Assembly (NCBI RefSeq): GCF_050268245.1
Contig: NZ_JBNNGK010000003.1
Coordinates: 324,534-388,533 of the forward strand
Source: JBNNGK01 sp050268245
GTDB taxonomy: Bacteria; Pseudomonadota; Gammaproteobacteria; Enterobacterales; Enterobacteriaceae
DNA: 64,000 bases
Direction of reading: 5' to 3'
In this document: positions 63,609 through 64,000 of the stretch, piece by piece
Numbering within the stretch: the stretch's first letter is position 1
Layout of the letters: each line of letters opens with the position of its first letter
Translations under genes and position numbers: made by a program
The notes under the pieces: model-generated
Told to the model about the DNA's origin: nothing
The model's database searches: none
What the model saw: the letters and a program-made list of their open reading frames with translations, nothing else

Positions 63609-63944
63609 CTACTCCTGCATCATCACTTTACGCTCATCAAGGTAAGTTGCATGGTTGTATGTGCGGCGAACATTGTTGGTATCAGCGTGCGCAAGTTGGG
63701 ACTCAATAGCATCAGGTCGATAGCCCATTTTGTTTAAACGCGTACTTCCTGTAGTTCTGGTTGCATGGGGGCTATAAATGCCACTCCAGCCGAGGCTTTT
63801 AAGTAGCTGGCGCAGCGAGTGCGATGTCATTGGACCTAGCGGATTGTCTCTGCCCGGGAAAAGGTGCTGCCGATGTCCGGTTAATCCCTGTAGTGTTCTG
63901 AGCATTTTGATAGCTTGGAAGGGTCCACGCGCTAATGCCTTCAA
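63609..63944 (-). pseudogene. Phage/island integrase C-terminal fragment
   Basis: About 112 residues match the catalytic C-terminus of P4-type tyrosine integrases: HATR (HxxR box), LAHAD, and the TYNHATYLDER segment with the nucleophilic Tyr. The frame is closed by TAA immediately upstream, so the N-terminal two thirds is absent. At the 3' end the frame stops at TAG right after MMQE; reading through gives ADMPDKWVAGFE, and family members usually have Trp-Ala-Asp there, so TAG looks like a TGG-to-TAG change. A remnant of a genomic island integrase, not functional. Confidence 0.7.
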
Positions 63945-64000
63945 TTAAAGAGGCGTTAAATGATAAGTCGCAGAAAAAACTAATCGTTGTTCATTTGATT

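Noticed and set aside
1..64000. CRISPR arrays, tRNA or rRNA genes
   Set aside because: No regularly spaced direct repeats and no tRNA- or rRNA-like segments were recognised. Repeated sequence is explained by homologous KS, ACP and linker domains.

Overview
The window is almost entirely a trans-acyltransferase (trans-AT) polyketide synthase locus. The organism is most likely a Serratia, or a close enterobacterial relative such as Dickeya. The lines of evidence are GC-rich enterobacterial coding, a YaiL-type (DUF2058) gene and an RluA-family gene in the right flank, and above all the gene order. Reading left to right: a PKS; a luciferase-like monooxygenase; a giant PKS; a discrete ACP; a cupin/JmjC-like enzyme; a small protein; two more PKSs; a secreted protein; a PfaD-like enoyl reductase; a tandem AT; and a single AT. 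From memory this is the oocL-oocM-oocN-oocO-oocP-oocQ-oocR-oocS-oocT-oocU-oocV-oocW order of the oocydin A (haterumalide) cluster of Serratia and Dickeya. I could not run a search to confirm it. The cluster's left part (oocA-oocK, with the HMG-synthase beta-branching cassette) would lie before position 1.

Assembly-line layout. OocL (partial, to 5908): KS(part)-ACP-ACP | KS-KR-ACP, the tandem ACPs carrying the Trp flag of beta-branching ACPs. OocM (5905-7038) is the flavin monooxygenase. OocN (7031-26872): KS0-ACP | KS-KR-ACP | KS-DH-DH*-KR-ACP | KS-DH-KR-ACP-ACP | KS-ACP | KS0. OocO (ACP), OocP (Fe/2-oxoglutarate-type enzyme with a halogenase-like HxG motif) and OocQ sit beside the terminal KS0 and form a halogenating module. 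OocR (28861-35658): KS-DH-ACP | KS-KR. OocS (35651-51754): MT-ACP-ACP | KS-DH-ACP | KS-KR-ACP | KS-ACP-TE | KS-ACP-C. The OocR KS-KR and the OocS MT-ACP-ACP together form one module split over two proteins. No AT domain occurs inside the synthases. OocV and OocW supply acyl units in trans, and OocU is the trans enoyl reductase. Several genes overlap by 4-8 nt, so oocL-M-N, oocP-Q and oocR-S are translationally coupled.

The right flank (57.2-64 kb) is a worn junction. It holds a candidate terminator, a decayed tyrosine-recombinase-like fragment, the first 87 codons of a flavin-dependent tryptophan halogenase, and, divergent from it, a 15-codon stub of a possible methyltransferase, with two TetR-like palindromes between them. 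Ordinary genes follow: an RluA-family pseudouridine synthase, a yaiL-like gene, a GNAT acetyltransferase, a truncated IS3-family element, a short-chain dehydrogenase divergent from an AraC regulator, and a decayed integrase C-terminus. No rRNA, tRNA or CRISPR array was seen.

The main biology here (modular alpha-hydroxylation, gamma-chlorination and O-acetylation within a PKS) is, as I recall, already described for oocydin. The least explained parts are the secreted protein OocT, the small OocQ, the release logic after the internal thioesterase-like domain, and the gene-remnant junction.
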